Positions 35,282 to 44,386 of a DNA stretch of 64,000 bases are shown here, one piece after another. The notes below the pieces were generated by a model. It searched no databases, was not told the origin of the DNA, and saw only the letters and a list, made by a program, of their open reading frames with translations. The DNA is taken from NCBI RefSeq assembly GCF_005503555.1, contig NZ_SCNG01000007.1:1-64000 (forward strand), in the 5' to 3' direction. This DNA is from Rudaea sp. 3F27F6 (GTDB lineage Bacteria; Pseudomonadota; Gammaproteobacteria; Xanthomonadales; Rhodanobacteraceae). Made by a program: the position numbers and the translations under genes. Numbering within the stretch: position 1 is the stretch's first letter; each line of letters opens with the position of its first letter.

Positions 35282-36073
35282 TCATGTTCTCCCCTGCGCA
35301 GCGACGGGCTGGGCGAGCAAGTCGAATACGCTGCCCGTGCTGCCGAATTTCGTAGGACTCAATGCGGGCACCAGCCCCGCATCGTCCGCGAGCGCCATGA
35401 CGCGCTCGATCGCGTCCGCATGCGCACTCTGTCCGAACGGCGTCGTGAGCATCGGCGAGACGATGGCAATCAGGCGCGCGAGTAGGCGCGTATCCGTGAC
35501 TTCCTCGCCCACGCACAGAGCGGCGATCAGCTGATCGAGGTTCTGGCTGGCCAGCACACCAGAAAGCGCCTTCAAGCTGAACTGCAGACGCACGCCGAGT
35601 TCGTGCCGCGGGACTTGTGGCAGCGCGCGCTCGAAGGCAGCGAAGAAGCACTCGTAGACTTCGCGGTAGTGCGCACCGAGATAGTCGCGGATGAAAGGAG
35701 AGGGATCGCTGTAGATGCGTCCGAGCAGGCGCATCGAGAGCGGACCGTCGTCGCGCGCGAGGCGCAGCGCCGGCACGAACAGCACGGCGAGGACGAGGGA
35801 TACGTCCATTCCGTTTTCGCCATAGACACGCTCACATGCGGCGAGCAGGCTCCGGCGTTCTTCGTTGAGGCGGTCCAGGCGACTGGAAAGGAGCTCCTTC
35901 AGCAGCGCTTCCTTGGTGCCGAAGTAGTAGTTGACCGCGGCAAGGTTGGCTTCGGCCTGCGCCGTGATCTGGCGCATCGACATGGCCTCGTAGCCATACT
36001 CGACGAACAGCGTTTCTGCCGCTTGCAGCAGACGCGCTTTCGTACCGATCGAATTGACTTGCCGACCGATCAT
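35282..36073 (-). CDS. TetR-family transcriptional regulator (paralogue 1)
   Basis: This 263-residue regulator has an N-terminal helix-turn-helix (GTKARLLQAAETLFVEYGYE ... MRQITAQAEANLAAVNYYF, about 8-55). The C-terminal ligand domain is of the TetR type that shares SDPSPFIRDYLGAHYREVY and PQVPRHELGVRLQFSLKALSG with the paralogue at 41824-42609. ATG at 36073 matches the start of that paralogue; the frame stays open 25 codons upstream. A candidate promoter lies at 36151-36179. With its paralogue it brackets the monooxygenase operon. Confidence 0.88.
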   Translation of the reverse strand: MIGRQVNSIGTKARLLQAAETLFVEYGYEAMSMRQITAQAEANLAAVNYYFGTKEALLKELLSSRLDRLNEERRSLLAACERVYGENGMDVSLVLAVLFVPALRLARDDGPLSMRLLGRIYSDPSPFIRDYLGAHYREVYECFFAAFERALPQVPRHELGVRLQFSLKALSGVLASQNLDQLIAALCVGEEVTDTRLLARLIAIVSPMLTTPFGQSAHADAIERVMALADDAGLVPALSPTKFGSTGSVFDLLAQPVAAQGRT

Positions 36074-36150
36074 CAGGGAGATCCCTATTGGCGGAACGTG
36101 CAGTTTCGATGCTTGGCCCGCCCTGGAACTCGGCTGGCCAGACCCCAATT

Positions 36151-36179
36151 CTTACAAAAGTTTCATAAAGCAATTTCAA
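36151..36179 (-). promoter_or_regulatory. Probable promoter of the first TetR gene
   Basis: On the - strand, TTGAAA (36179-36174) is followed after a 17-base spacer by TGTAAG (36156-36151), a moderate sigma-70 match about 80 bases upstream of the TetR start. Farther upstream, GGTGCAC occurs twice at a 12-base interval (36226-36232 and 36238-36244), a possible operator. Confidence 0.4.
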
Positions 36180-36356
36180 ACGAGCGATTGATATATTAGT
36201 TAGGGAAGCGTGCAGATCAAGCTGCGGTGCACCAATCGGTGCACGGGGCCGCGAAACTCGCTCGGATGCTCGAGATTTCTCGGTCTTTCGGCAGCGCGAA
36301 CCGCTACGCGCGCAACGGGTGCGCGGCATTTCAGAGATTTTCGGTACGCAGCAGAA

Positions 36357-37367
36357 CTACGCTTTCGCCTGTCGGCGCAGCTCCGACGGCGTCTTGTCAA
36401 ACCAGCGTTTGCAGCATCGCGTCAGCGCCGACTGCTCCGACAGACCGAGCAAGGTCGCGACCTGCGTCAGCGACAATTCGGTCGAGCTGAGATAGCGCAA
36501 CGCCGCCTCCTGGCGTACGCGGTCGCGAATCGATTCGAATGCGGCGCCTTCGGCGACGAGGCGGCGCTGCAAGGTGCGCGGATGCATCGCGAGAAGACTC
36601 GCAACGCTGGCGATTTCGGACTGCTGCGTGCCCAAGCTCTTCGACAGAATCAGCCGCACGCGCGCGGACAATGTGTGCTCGCGATCGGCGAAATTGCTCT
36701 CGAGATAATTCACTGCGAGCGCGCGCAGAGTTTCGTTGAACTCGGGCAGCGGCTCGTCGAGAAAACTCGTCGGCACGCGCAGCGCCGCGTACGCCGCCGC
36801 GAATCGCACCGGTGCGCCGAAGAAGCGTGCATAAGCGGATGCCGGGGCCAGCGGCTCGTGCGGCAGAAACACTCTTTCGAGCGGATAGCCGCCGCCGAAC
36901 GGCAGGCCGATGATGCGATGAGTGAGGCCGATCGCGAGATCGATGGACTGCCGGCAATTCACCATGCGCGACTCGAGAAAGTCGAAGCGCAGCTCGGCGC
37001 GATGGCGATTCGTGGCGTCGGCCTGCAAGGTGAAAGCGATGCCGGTGCCCTGCACGAAGATGAAGCGCGACGCGCTCGCCGCGGCCTCGCGCACGGTATG
37101 CGCATGCTGGATCGCAATCGCGAGCGGCCCGAGTGTCGAGACGTCCTGGAACTGCGCGAGGCGCAGGCCAAAATCCGGGCACTGCAACAAGCGCGCGCTG
37201 TCTTCGAGCAGCTCGATGCCCGAGCGCGACGGGATCAACGCATCCTCGTTGGCCAGCGCGCGCGCGCTCAGGCGATGCCGCCGCAGCAGCGCGTTCGGAT
37301 CGGCGCCGAGTTCGCGCACCAGGTCGGAAAACCCGCGCAAAGCACCCGCTCGCGTCATCGTCGTCAT
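36357..37367 (-). CDS. AraC-family regulator with Arabinose_bd-type domain (VirS-like)
   Basis: This 336-residue regulator has an N-terminal effector domain of the Arabinose_bd type (about 1-190; LVRELGADPNALLRRH, STLGPLAIAIQHAHTVREA) and a C-terminal AraC DNA-binding domain. That domain ends with VASLLAMHPRTLQRRLVAEG and LSLTQVATLLGLSEQSALTR. It is transcribed away from the flavin monooxygenase operon across about 100 bases, the same arrangement as virS/mymA in mycobacteria. It probably activates that operon. The start is ATG at 37367 or 37358; upstream codons lack conservation. Confidence 0.88.
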   Translation of the reverse strand: MTTMTRAGALRGFSDLVRELGADPNALLRRHRLSARALANEDALIPSRSGIELLEDSARLLQCPDFGLRLAQFQDVSTLGPLAIAIQHAHTVREAAASASRFIFVQGTGIAFTLQADATNRHRAELRFDFLESRMVNCRQSIDLAIGLTHRIIGLPFGGGYPLERVFLPHEPLAPASAYARFFGAPVRFAAAYAALRVPTSFLDEPLPEFNETLRALAVNYLESNFADREHTLSARVRLILSKSLGTQQSEIASVASLLAMHPRTLQRRLVAEGAAFESIRDRVRQEAALRYLSSTELSLTQVATLLGLSEQSALTRCCKRWFDKTPSELRRQAKA

Positions 37368-37468
37368 GTCGCGCAGTGTCAAATCATTGTCGTCCAAGGT
37401 CAAGAAACACAGACGCGCGCGGCGCACGCTAGGCACACTGCAAACAGATCGAATCGAGGAAAGGCGGC

Positions 37469-38968
37469 ATGCCGATCGAACATCTGGACGTACTCATCGT
37501 CGGCGCCGGTCTGTCGGGCATCGGCGCGGCCTACCATCTGCAGAGCCGCCTTGGAGACAAGCGTTATGCGATTCTCGAAAGCCGCACCGAACTCGGTGGC
37601 ACCTGGAGCTTGTTCCAGTATCCGGGCATCCGTTCGGATTCCGACATGTATACCTTCGGCTATTCGTTCCGCCCGTGGACGGCGGAGAAGTCGATTTCCG
37701 ATGGCGCTTCGATACTCAAGTATCTTCGCGAAACCGCAGCCGAGTACGGCATCGACCGGCATATCCGCTACGGGCAGCGCGTGACGGCAGCGGCGTGGTC
37801 TTCGACCGAGGCGAGCTGGCTCGTCGACGTCGAAGAAGGCGCGGACAAACAACGGCGCCAATATCGCTGCCGTTTTCTCTATCTCTGCTGCGGCTACTAC
37901 GACTACGAGAAAGGCCATGCGCCGGCGTTTCCCGGACAGGAAAATTTCCGCGGCACGATCGTGCATCCGCAGCAGTGGCCGCGCGATCACGACCACGCCG
38001 GTCAGCGCGTGGTCGTGATCGGCAGCGGCGCCACCGCAGTGACGCTCGTGCCGGCCATGGCCGGCACCGCCGAACATGTAACGATGTTGCAGCGCTCGCC
38101 GACCTACATCACCAGCCTGCCGGCGAGAGACAAGATCGCGACCTGGCTGCGCAAACGTCTGCCGCTGCGCACGGCCTATCGTCTCGCGCGCGCGAAGAAC
38201 GTCGCCCTTACGATGACTTTCTTCGGGCTCGCACGCGGTACGCCGGAATTCTTCAAGCGCCTGATCCGCGCCGCGCAGAAAAAATTCCTGCCTACGGATT
38301 TCGCCTTCGACACGCACCTCAATCCGCGCTATCAGCCCTGGGACCAGCGCCTTTGCCTCGTACCCGACGGCGATCTGTTCAAAGCGATCCGCGCGGGCAA
38401 AGCGTCGATCGTCACCGACGGCATCGAGTCCTTCGTCGAGGACGGAGTCCGCCTGCAATCCGGCCGGCATCTGCAGGCCGATCTAATCGTCACCGCCACG
38501 GGGCTCAAGCTGCAGGCGTTCGGCGGCGCGCGCATCAGCGTCGATGGCAAGCCTGTCGATCTCGGCAAGTCGCACACCTACAACGGCGTCATGTTGCGCG
38601 ACGTGCCGAATCTCGCCTTCTGCGTCGGCTACACCAATGCCTCGTGGACCTTGCGCGCCGACCTGTCCTCGCTGTTCGTCTGTCGGTTGCTCGCGCATAT
38701 GGATCGGCGCGGCTATGCCAAGGTCGTGGCGCAGACCGACGATGCCAGTCTCGAACCGTCGCTGCCGCTGCTCAATTTCACCTCGGGCTACGTGCGCCGC
38801 TCGATCGACGAATTCCCGCAGCAAGGGCCGCGATCGCCGTGGCGGCTGCGGCAGAACTATCTCGTCGATCTGCTCAATCTGAAATTCCGGCCGATCGCCG
38901 ACGGCACATTGAGATTCTCGCACGTCGCGCAGACAACCGTCGGCGAACCCGGCAAGGCAACGGCATGA
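37469..38968 (+). CDS. Flavin-containing (Baeyer-Villiger-type) monooxygenase, MymA-like
   Basis: This 499-residue FAD/NADPH monooxygenase has the FAD motif VGAGLSGIG (11-19), the type I Baeyer-Villiger fingerprint FRGTIVHPQQWP (160-171) and the NADPH motif GSGATA (185-190). GAGGAAAGG precedes the ATG. It is the first gene of an operon with a short-chain dehydrogenase (4-base overlap), a PF10118 protein and an alpha/beta hydrolase. This is close in order to the mycobacterial mymA operon and related clusters that oxidise alcohols, ketones or aldehydes and process esters. The true substrate is unknown. Confidence 0.88.
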   Translation: MPIEHLDVLIVGAGLSGIGAAYHLQSRLGDKRYAILESRTELGGTWSLFQYPGIRSDSDMYTFGYSFRPWTAEKSISDGASILKYLRETAAEYGIDRHIRYGQRVTAAAWSSTEASWLVDVEEGADKQRRQYRCRFLYLCCGYYDYEKGHAPAFPGQENFRGTIVHPQQWPRDHDHAGQRVVVIGSGATAVTLVPAMAGTAEHVTMLQRSPTYITSLPARDKIATWLRKRLPLRTAYRLARAKNVALTMTFFGLARGTPEFFKRLIRAAQKKFLPTDFAFDTHLNPRYQPWDQRLCLVPDGDLFKAIRAGKASIVTDGIESFVEDGVRLQSGRHLQADLIVTATGLKLQAFGGARISVDGKPVDLGKSHTYNGVMLRDVPNLAFCVGYTNASWTLRADLSSLFVCRLLAHMDRRGYAKVVAQTDDASLEPSLPLLNFTSGYVRRSIDEFPQQGPRSPWRLRQNYLVDLLNLKFRPIADGTLRFSHVAQTTVGEPGKATA

Positions 38969-39843
38969 AAAACTTTACCGACAAAGTCGCAGCGATCACC
39001 GGCGCCGCTTCGGGTCTCGGTCGCGAACTCGCGATCGCGCTCGCTGGACGCGGCTGCCATCTGAGCCTCGCCGATCTCGACGAAACCGGCCTCGCCCAGA
39101 CTCAAGCCCTCGCGCGGCAGGCAAACGCCGCAGTGCGCATCGGCACGCGCAAGCTCGACGTCGCCGACCGCAGCGCGGTCTTCGCCTGGGCCGACGCCGC
39201 GGCGCAGGAGCACGGCAAGGTCAATCTCATTTTCAACAACGCCGGCGTCGGTCTCGCAGCCACGGTCGAGGCGATGTCGATGACGGATTTCACCTGGCTG
39301 ATGAATATCAATTTCTGGGGCGTCGTGCACGGCACCCAGGCTTTTCTGCCGCATCTCAAAGCGAGCGGCGACGGCCACGTCGTCAACGTGTCGAGCCTGT
39401 TCGGCCTGCTCGCCTCGCCCGGCGCTTCGGCATACCACGCGGCCAAGTTCGCCGTGCGCGGCTATACCGAATCGCTGCGCCAGGAACTCGATCTGATGCG
39501 TTGCGGCGTGTCGGCCACGTGCGTGCATCCGGGCGGAATCAAGACCGCGATCGCGAAGAATTCGCGCGTCGATGCGAGCATCGCCGCACTCGGCGTCGAT
39601 CCGCTTACCTCGTCGCGGGAGTTCGAGAAACACCTCGTCACTGCGGCCGACAAGGCGGCAGCGATCGTTCTCGACGCAGTGTCGCGCAATCGTCGACGCG
39701 TACTCGTCGGCCGCGACGCAGTCGTGCTCGACAAGATCCAGCGGCTATTCCCTTCAGGCTACGCCGCACTCATCGAAACCATTCACAGGCGCACGCACAA
39801 GACCAATGCCGCGGCGCCGGCACGGGCGGAGGAAAGCGCATGA
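38965..39843 (+). CDS. Short-chain dehydrogenase/reductase (SadH-like)
   Basis: This 292-residue classical SDR has TGAASGLG (12-19), NNAGVG (91-96) and the catalytic Ser143/144, Tyr157 and Lys161 (SAYHAAKFAV). The ~60-residue C-terminal extension (LVTAADKAAAIVLDAVSRNR, basic tail) resembles the acyl-alcohol/ketone dehydrogenases of mymA-type operons. It overlaps both neighbours by four bases (ATGA), so translation is coupled. It may oxidise an alcohol to the ketone used by the monooxygenase. Confidence 0.88.
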   Translation: MKNFTDKVAAITGAASGLGRELAIALAGRGCHLSLADLDETGLAQTQALARQANAAVRIGTRKLDVADRSAVFAWADAAAQEHGKVNLIFNNAGVGLAATVEAMSMTDFTWLMNINFWGVVHGTQAFLPHLKASGDGHVVNVSSLFGLLASPGASAYHAAKFAVRGYTESLRQELDLMRCGVSATCVHPGGIKTAIAKNSRVDASIAALGVDPLTSSREFEKHLVTAADKAAAIVLDAVSRNRRRVLVGRDAVVLDKIQRLFPSGYAALIETIHRRTHKTNAAAPARAEESA

Positions 39844-40724
39844 ACAAGCCACTCGGACAACACGAAACGATCATTCCGCGCGAGCATCTGGATTTCGGCC
39901 TCGACGAAACGATCCCGAAATACTGGTTCCGCAGCGACGCTTACAAGACGCGCGTCTTCGATGCGGTGCAGTCCGGCTTTCCCGACGGCGAACGCTACTT
40001 CATCACCAGCGTACGCGCCTTCCGCGACCGTATCGCCGATCCCGCGCTGCTGCAGGAAGTACGCGATTTCATGCGCCAGGAAGGCCAGCACGGCCTCGCG
40101 CATACGCGCTACAACAGCATGCTCGAACGCCAGGGCATGCCAATGGGCGAGATCCTCAAGGAAGGCAAGGACGAGTTCGACCGCTGGACGAACAACTATT
40201 CCGCCGAGTTCAACGTCGCGCATACCGCGGCGCTTGAACATTTCACTGCGACGATGGCGTTCGCCTATTTCGCCAAGGCGAGCGTGATGGAAGGCGCCGA
40301 CCACCGCATCAAGGCGCTGTTTGCCTGGCATGCGATCGAAGAGATGGAACACAAGTCGGTCGCCTTCGACGTGATGGAAAAAACCGCCAAGGTCGGTTAC
40401 TTCAAGCGCGCACTCGCGATGCTGCTCGCGATGAAGAATATGATCCGCTACACCTATCGCTACACCGATCGCATGCTCGCCGCCGACGGTTTCACGCGCG
40501 CGCAACGCATCGCATTGCACATCCGCAATTTCCTTTGGCTGCACGGTCCGCGCAAAGGCATCTACGGCTCGCTCACGGGCAAGCTCTTCGTCTACTTCAA
40601 GCCCGGCTTCCATCCGACGCAGGAGCCGACCATCCACAATTACCGCAACTGGCTCGAAACCTGGGATCGCACGCACGATCCGTTTGCCGCCTGCGACGCG
40701 CTCTGCGCCGCGGCGTACCGTTGA
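39840..40724 (+). CDS. PF10118 'metal-dependent hydrolase' protein, possible diiron fold
   Basis: This 294-residue protein belongs to the family annotated as predicted metal-dependent hydrolases. It shows two ExxH-type motifs in helical segments (RQEGQHGLAHTRYN, about 77-90; HAIEEMEHKSVAFD, about 167-180) and an added Glu-His (AALEHFTATMAF). This is the arrangement expected of a ferritin-like diiron site. It overlaps the dehydrogenase gene by four bases and precedes the hydrolase gene by ten. Diiron oxidase activity is my inference; the biochemical function is unproven. Confidence 0.75.
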   Translation: MNKPLGQHETIIPREHLDFGLDETIPKYWFRSDAYKTRVFDAVQSGFPDGERYFITSVRAFRDRIADPALLQEVRDFMRQEGQHGLAHTRYNSMLERQGMPMGEILKEGKDEFDRWTNNYSAEFNVAHTAALEHFTATMAFAYFAKASVMEGADHRIKALFAWHAIEEMEHKSVAFDVMEKTAKVGYFKRALAMLLAMKNMIRYTYRYTDRMLAADGFTRAQRIALHIRNFLWLHGPRKGIYGSLTGKLFVYFKPGFHPTQEPTIHNYRNWLETWDRTHDPFAACDALCAAAYR

Positions 40725-40734
40725 AGTCCGCGCC

Positions 40735-41718
40735 ATGATCGCGCTGCTCTATGGCATTGTCATCGTCCTGATCGCATCGATCGTCGCGCTGGCGTTGTAC
40801 GCTGCCTTCGTTGCCCGGCGAGTGGAAGCGATCGTTCCGCCGCTCGGCAATTTTCTCGAAATCGGCAACGCGCGCCTGCACTACGTCGATCGCGGCAGCG
40901 GCCCGGTCGTCGTGCTCATGCACGGCCTCGGCGGAAACCTGCGCAACTTCCATGCCTTGATCGATCGGCTTGTCGAGGGCCATCGCGTGATCGCGGTGGA
41001 TCGTCCGGGCTGCGGCTACTCGACAATGGCATCGGGCGCGCAACCCAACCTGTTCGAGCAGGCGGCCATTGTCGTCGCCTTTATGCGCGCTCTGAATTTA
41101 CAGCGCCCGCTTCTGGTCGGACATTCGCTCGGTGGCGCGCTTGCGTTGGCGCTCGCCCTCGACCATCCGGACAGCATCCGCGCTTTGGTGTTGATCTCTC
41201 CAGCCAGCCACGAGGTCCACGACGTCCCGGCCGCGTTCAAGGGTCTGGAGATCGACTCGCCGCTGCTGCGCCGGGCGATCGCCTGGACTCTCGCCGCCCC
41301 GCTCGGCCAGCTCGGCCACGAGGCGACGCTCAGGGCCGTGTTCGCGCCGGAGCGACCCACGGCGGACTTCGACACGGTCGGCGGCGGCGCACTCGGTGCG
41401 CGCCCCGGTAACTTTATCGCGGCCTCGACCGATATGGTGGCGCTGCCCGGCGCACTCGCGGTGATGACTCCGCACTACCCGTCGTTGTCCCTGCCGCTCG
41501 ATGTCGTCTTCGGCAGAAGCGATCCCATTTGCCCCGTCGCCGTGCACGGCAAACCGCTGGCCGACGCGGTGCCGGGCGCCGAGCTGCATCTGCTGCCCGG
41601 CGGCCATATGATCCCGATAACGCAGGCCGACGCGGTCGCGCGATTGATCGCAACTGCCGCCGCGGCCGGGTCCGCCAGGCCCGAAACCTTGGAAAACCCT
41701 GCCCTACGGACGGCTTAA
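40735..41718 (+). CDS. Alpha/beta hydrolase with N-terminal membrane anchor
   Basis: This 327-residue protein has one membrane segment (3-25) followed by an alpha/beta hydrolase fold. It shows the oxyanion region VLMHGLGGNLRNF, the nucleophile Ser131 (VGHSLGGALAL), a likely acid in VVFGRSDPICP and a catalytic His in LPGGHMIPI. It could cleave the ester made by the Baeyer-Villiger monooxygenase. It is last in the operon. A GCCGC/GCGGC hairpin follows the stop (41722-41737). Confidence 0.82.
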   Translation: MIALLYGIVIVLIASIVALALYAAFVARRVEAIVPPLGNFLEIGNARLHYVDRGSGPVVVLMHGLGGNLRNFHALIDRLVEGHRVIAVDRPGCGYSTMASGAQPNLFEQAAIVVAFMRALNLQRPLLVGHSLGGALALALALDHPDSIRALVLISPASHEVHDVPAAFKGLEIDSPLLRRAIAWTLAAPLGQLGHEATLRAVFAPERPTADFDTVGGGALGARPGNFIAASTDMVALPGALAVMTPHYPSLSLPLDVVFGRSDPICPVAVHGKPLADAVPGAELHLLPGGHMIPITQADAVARLIATAAAAGSARPETLENPALRTA

Positions 41719-41823
41719 CCGCCGCTCTCGGGCGGCTCAAAACCGCCAGTCCGTACGGGGACACGCGCGGGCGGCTGCGGTAGACTTGGTTCACGTGGAC
41801 AAGATTTAGGGGCGTTTTCGTCG

Positions 41824-42609
41824 ATGGCCAGACAGTCCATCCGTTCGGGTGGCACAAAACAGCGCCTGTTGGAGGCAGCGGAATTGTTGTTCATCGAATA
41901 CGGATTCGATGCGATGTCGCTGCGCCAAATCACGATGGAAGCCGGCGCGAATCTCGCCGCGGTGAACTATCACTTCGGCACCAAGGAAGCCCTGGTGCAC
42001 GAGCTTCTGTCGAGCCGCCTCGACCGCCTTAACGAAGAACGCCTGCAGTTGCTTTCCGACTGCGAACAGCGCAGCGAAGGGCGACCGCTCGATGTGTCCC
42101 TCGTACTCAGCGTGCTGTTCGTGCCGGGCCTGCGGCTTACCCGCAACAACGTCGGCGGCCCGACGTTCATGCGTCTGCTCGGCCGCGTCTACAGCGATCC
42201 GTCGCCGTTTATTCGCGACTATCTCGTCGACCACTACAAGCCGATCTACGGCCGTTTCTTCGAAGCATTTGCACGCTCGCTGCCGCAGGTGCCGCGCCAT
42301 GAACTCGGCATGCGCCTGCAGTTCAGCCTCAAGGCGCTTTCCGGCATGCTCGCGAGCGAAAACATCGACGAGCTGGTTTCCGCGATCTGCATCGGCGAAG
42401 AAATCAGCGACACGCTGATGCTCGCCCGCCTGATCGCTTTCATCTCCCCGGTGCTGACGACACCGTTCGGACAGACGCAGGAAATCACCTCGGTCAAGCA
42501 CGTGATGGATCTCGCCGATGCTGCCGCCGCGGTCGTCGATGCGCGCACGCAAACACGAGCGAGCAATCGACACGGTGCACGGAAACCGAATTCCGGCCTG
42601 ACGTCCTGA
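41824..42609 (+). CDS. TetR-family transcriptional regulator (paralogue 2)
   Basis: This 261-residue regulator has the helix-turn-helix GTKQRLLEAAELLFIEYGFD ... LRQITMEAGANLAAVNYHF. It is alignable along almost its whole length with the protein at 35282-36073 (for example KEALxxELLSSRLDRLNEER and SDPSPFIRDYL). No clear Shine-Dalgarno precedes the ATG. It may control the operon just upstream, the lipase downstream, or both. The pair probably arose by duplication on either side of the monooxygenase operon. Confidence 0.88.
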   Translation: MARQSIRSGGTKQRLLEAAELLFIEYGFDAMSLRQITMEAGANLAAVNYHFGTKEALVHELLSSRLDRLNEERLQLLSDCEQRSEGRPLDVSLVLSVLFVPGLRLTRNNVGGPTFMRLLGRVYSDPSPFIRDYLVDHYKPIYGRFFEAFARSLPQVPRHELGMRLQFSLKALSGMLASENIDELVSAICIGEEISDTLMLARLIAFISPVLTTPFGQTQEITSVKHVMDLADAAAAVVDARTQTRASNRHGARKPNSGLTS

Positions 42610-42983
42610 CGGGCGACACCGGAAACCTTCGCGGAAACTCAGCCGCGAAATTTGCTGAGCACACCCAACTCTGTAGCGCAGACGTCCGCTGCGCCCCTGC
42701 CCTTCACCGTGGGCGTTTCATCGTGCGCACCTAAAGCCATGCGCCGTGCGGCCTGCGCATTGTCATTTACAGTCTGTTGCGTATGCAAATGCGTAGACCG
42801 ATTCGCCCCCCTATACTCCTGCCGCCCGTTCCGCTGCGACCGCCGAGCATGAGGCACTTCCTAGACCCGCTTCGACATATGTGCAACGACCGCCGGCATG
42901 GGCGGCGAACGAGGGCCGCCGCGGCGACCGCACGTTCGACGTAGTACCCCTTCCCGCAAGGCAAACTACCAAGGAGTCGTGTG
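42610..42983. other. Upstream region of the secretory lipase gene
   Basis: This region of about 370 bases has no convincing gene. A weak promoter match is TTGTCA (42760-42765) with TATGCA (42782-42787, 16-base spacer). The lipase ribosome site AAGGAG is at 42971-42976. Nothing else structured was seen. Confidence 0.4.
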
Positions 42984-44378
42984 ATGAAGAGAAGCATCAA
43001 AGCATGGGCGCTGACTTTCGCTTTCATAATCGGATTGACCGGTTCGGCCTACGCGCAGGTATCCGTTTTGCCGCCCGACCAGGATCCGTGGTACACGCCA
43101 CCCGCAGGCTACGAATCGCTGCCGAACGGCGGATTCATCCGCGACCGCCAGATCAACGCGATGTATCTGGCGCCGCTGTACTCGACCGACGTGCTCACCT
43201 GGCTCGGCACTGAGGCGCAGAAATTCGCCCCGTACATCACGATCCTGCAGAACCTCAAGATCAATGCGTACCAAGTTCTGTACAAATCGGTCGACAGCCA
43301 TAACCAGCCGACGACCGGCGTGGCGACGATTCTCGTGCCGCAGGGCCCGTGGCAAGGCAACGGTACCCGGCCGCTGATTTCGTACGGTGTCGAAGAAGAC
43401 TCTCCGCACATTCGCTGTGCGCCTTCCTATCAGGCACGGACCGGCTTGTTGAACGGCCAGTTGGCCGCCTCGCAGTTCGCGATCGCGCTGGCCCTGCCGG
43501 CACTGGCGTACGGCTACGCTCTCGTAGTTCCGGACTACGAAGGACCGCAGTCGCAATGGATAGCCGGCCCGCAGGCAGGACACTCCACGCTCGACGCCAT
43601 CCGCGCCACGCTCGCCTACGCACCGGCCGGACTGAACGCAGGCACGCAGGTCGGGATCATGGGCTATTCGGGCGGCGGCAGTTCATCCGGCTGGGCGACC
43701 GCGCTGGCCGCGAGTTACGCGCCGGAGTTGAACATCGTCGGCGCGACGATCGGCGCGGGCTCCAACAACGACGTTGCGCAAATGTATACCAACAACGACG
43801 GCAAGATCACCGACGGCCTCATCGTCATGGCGATCAACGGCCTAGCCCGTGCGTTCCCCGAGTCGGGCATCAACGACTACATGAACGTGTTCGGCAAAGC
43901 GCTCGTGGCCAGCGCGAGCACCTCGTGCACAATCGACGGCGTCATCAAGTATGCGTTCGCCGGACCTTTGGAGAATTACACGATCGCGCCGTGGGTAACG
44001 GTGCCGCAGTCCGCGCCCGGCAAGTACATTTTCGGAATCAATAGTCTGGTCAATCAGGGCTACTCGCCGAACTTCCCGGTGCTCATCTACAACGATTCGT
44101 TCGACGAACTCGTGCCGCCGAAAGCGAGCAACGATCTCGCCAAGCAATGGTGCGCGGCCGGCGCCAATGTGCAGATCATGCGCACGGCGACACCGACGCC
44201 GTTCGTTGCCCTCGTGCACGTCGCCGGCGCGATCGAAGGCGTTCTGCCGGCCTACAACTTCCTGACCAATCGTTTCAACGGCGCCGCCTCGCGCAACGAC
44301 TGCAGCAACCAGTCCGCCTGGAGCACCGATTTGTCGCTGTTCCTGAAACTGCCCTATCACCCGTTCGATACGCAATGA
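42984..44378 (+). CDS. Secreted lipase, LIP (PF03583) family
   Basis: This 464-residue enzyme has a signal peptide ending A-Y-A (residue 24) and a LIP-type alpha/beta hydrolase domain. It has the nucleophile Ser229 in IMGYSGGGSSSGWA, the upstream motif VVPDYEGPQSQW, an acid in YNDSFDELVPP and a probable His in LVHVAGAIEG. Related enzymes are secreted lipases of Candida and actinobacteria. ATG at 42984 is seven bases from GGAG; a GTG one codon before is also possible. It probably releases fatty acids outside the cell, fitting the lipid-oriented neighbourhood. Confidence 0.85.
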   Translation: MKRSIKAWALTFAFIIGLTGSAYAQVSVLPPDQDPWYTPPAGYESLPNGGFIRDRQINAMYLAPLYSTDVLTWLGTEAQKFAPYITILQNLKINAYQVLYKSVDSHNQPTTGVATILVPQGPWQGNGTRPLISYGVEEDSPHIRCAPSYQARTGLLNGQLAASQFAIALALPALAYGYALVVPDYEGPQSQWIAGPQAGHSTLDAIRATLAYAPAGLNAGTQVGIMGYSGGGSSSGWATALAASYAPELNIVGATIGAGSNNDVAQMYTNNDGKITDGLIVMAINGLARAFPESGINDYMNVFGKALVASASTSCTIDGVIKYAFAGPLENYTIAPWVTVPQSAPGKYIFGINSLVNQGYSPNFPVLIYNDSFDELVPPKASNDLAKQWCAAGANVQIMRTATPTPFVALVHVAGAIEGVLPAYNFLTNRFNGAASRNDCSNQSAWSTDLSLFLKLPYHPFDTQ

Positions 44379-44386
44379 TGCCGACG

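Noticed and set aside
36922-38964. Long + strand frame reading into the short-chain dehydrogenase gene
   Set aside because: It runs antisense to the AraC gene and then out of frame through the monooxygenase gene. Only the part from 38965 has dehydrogenase motifs.
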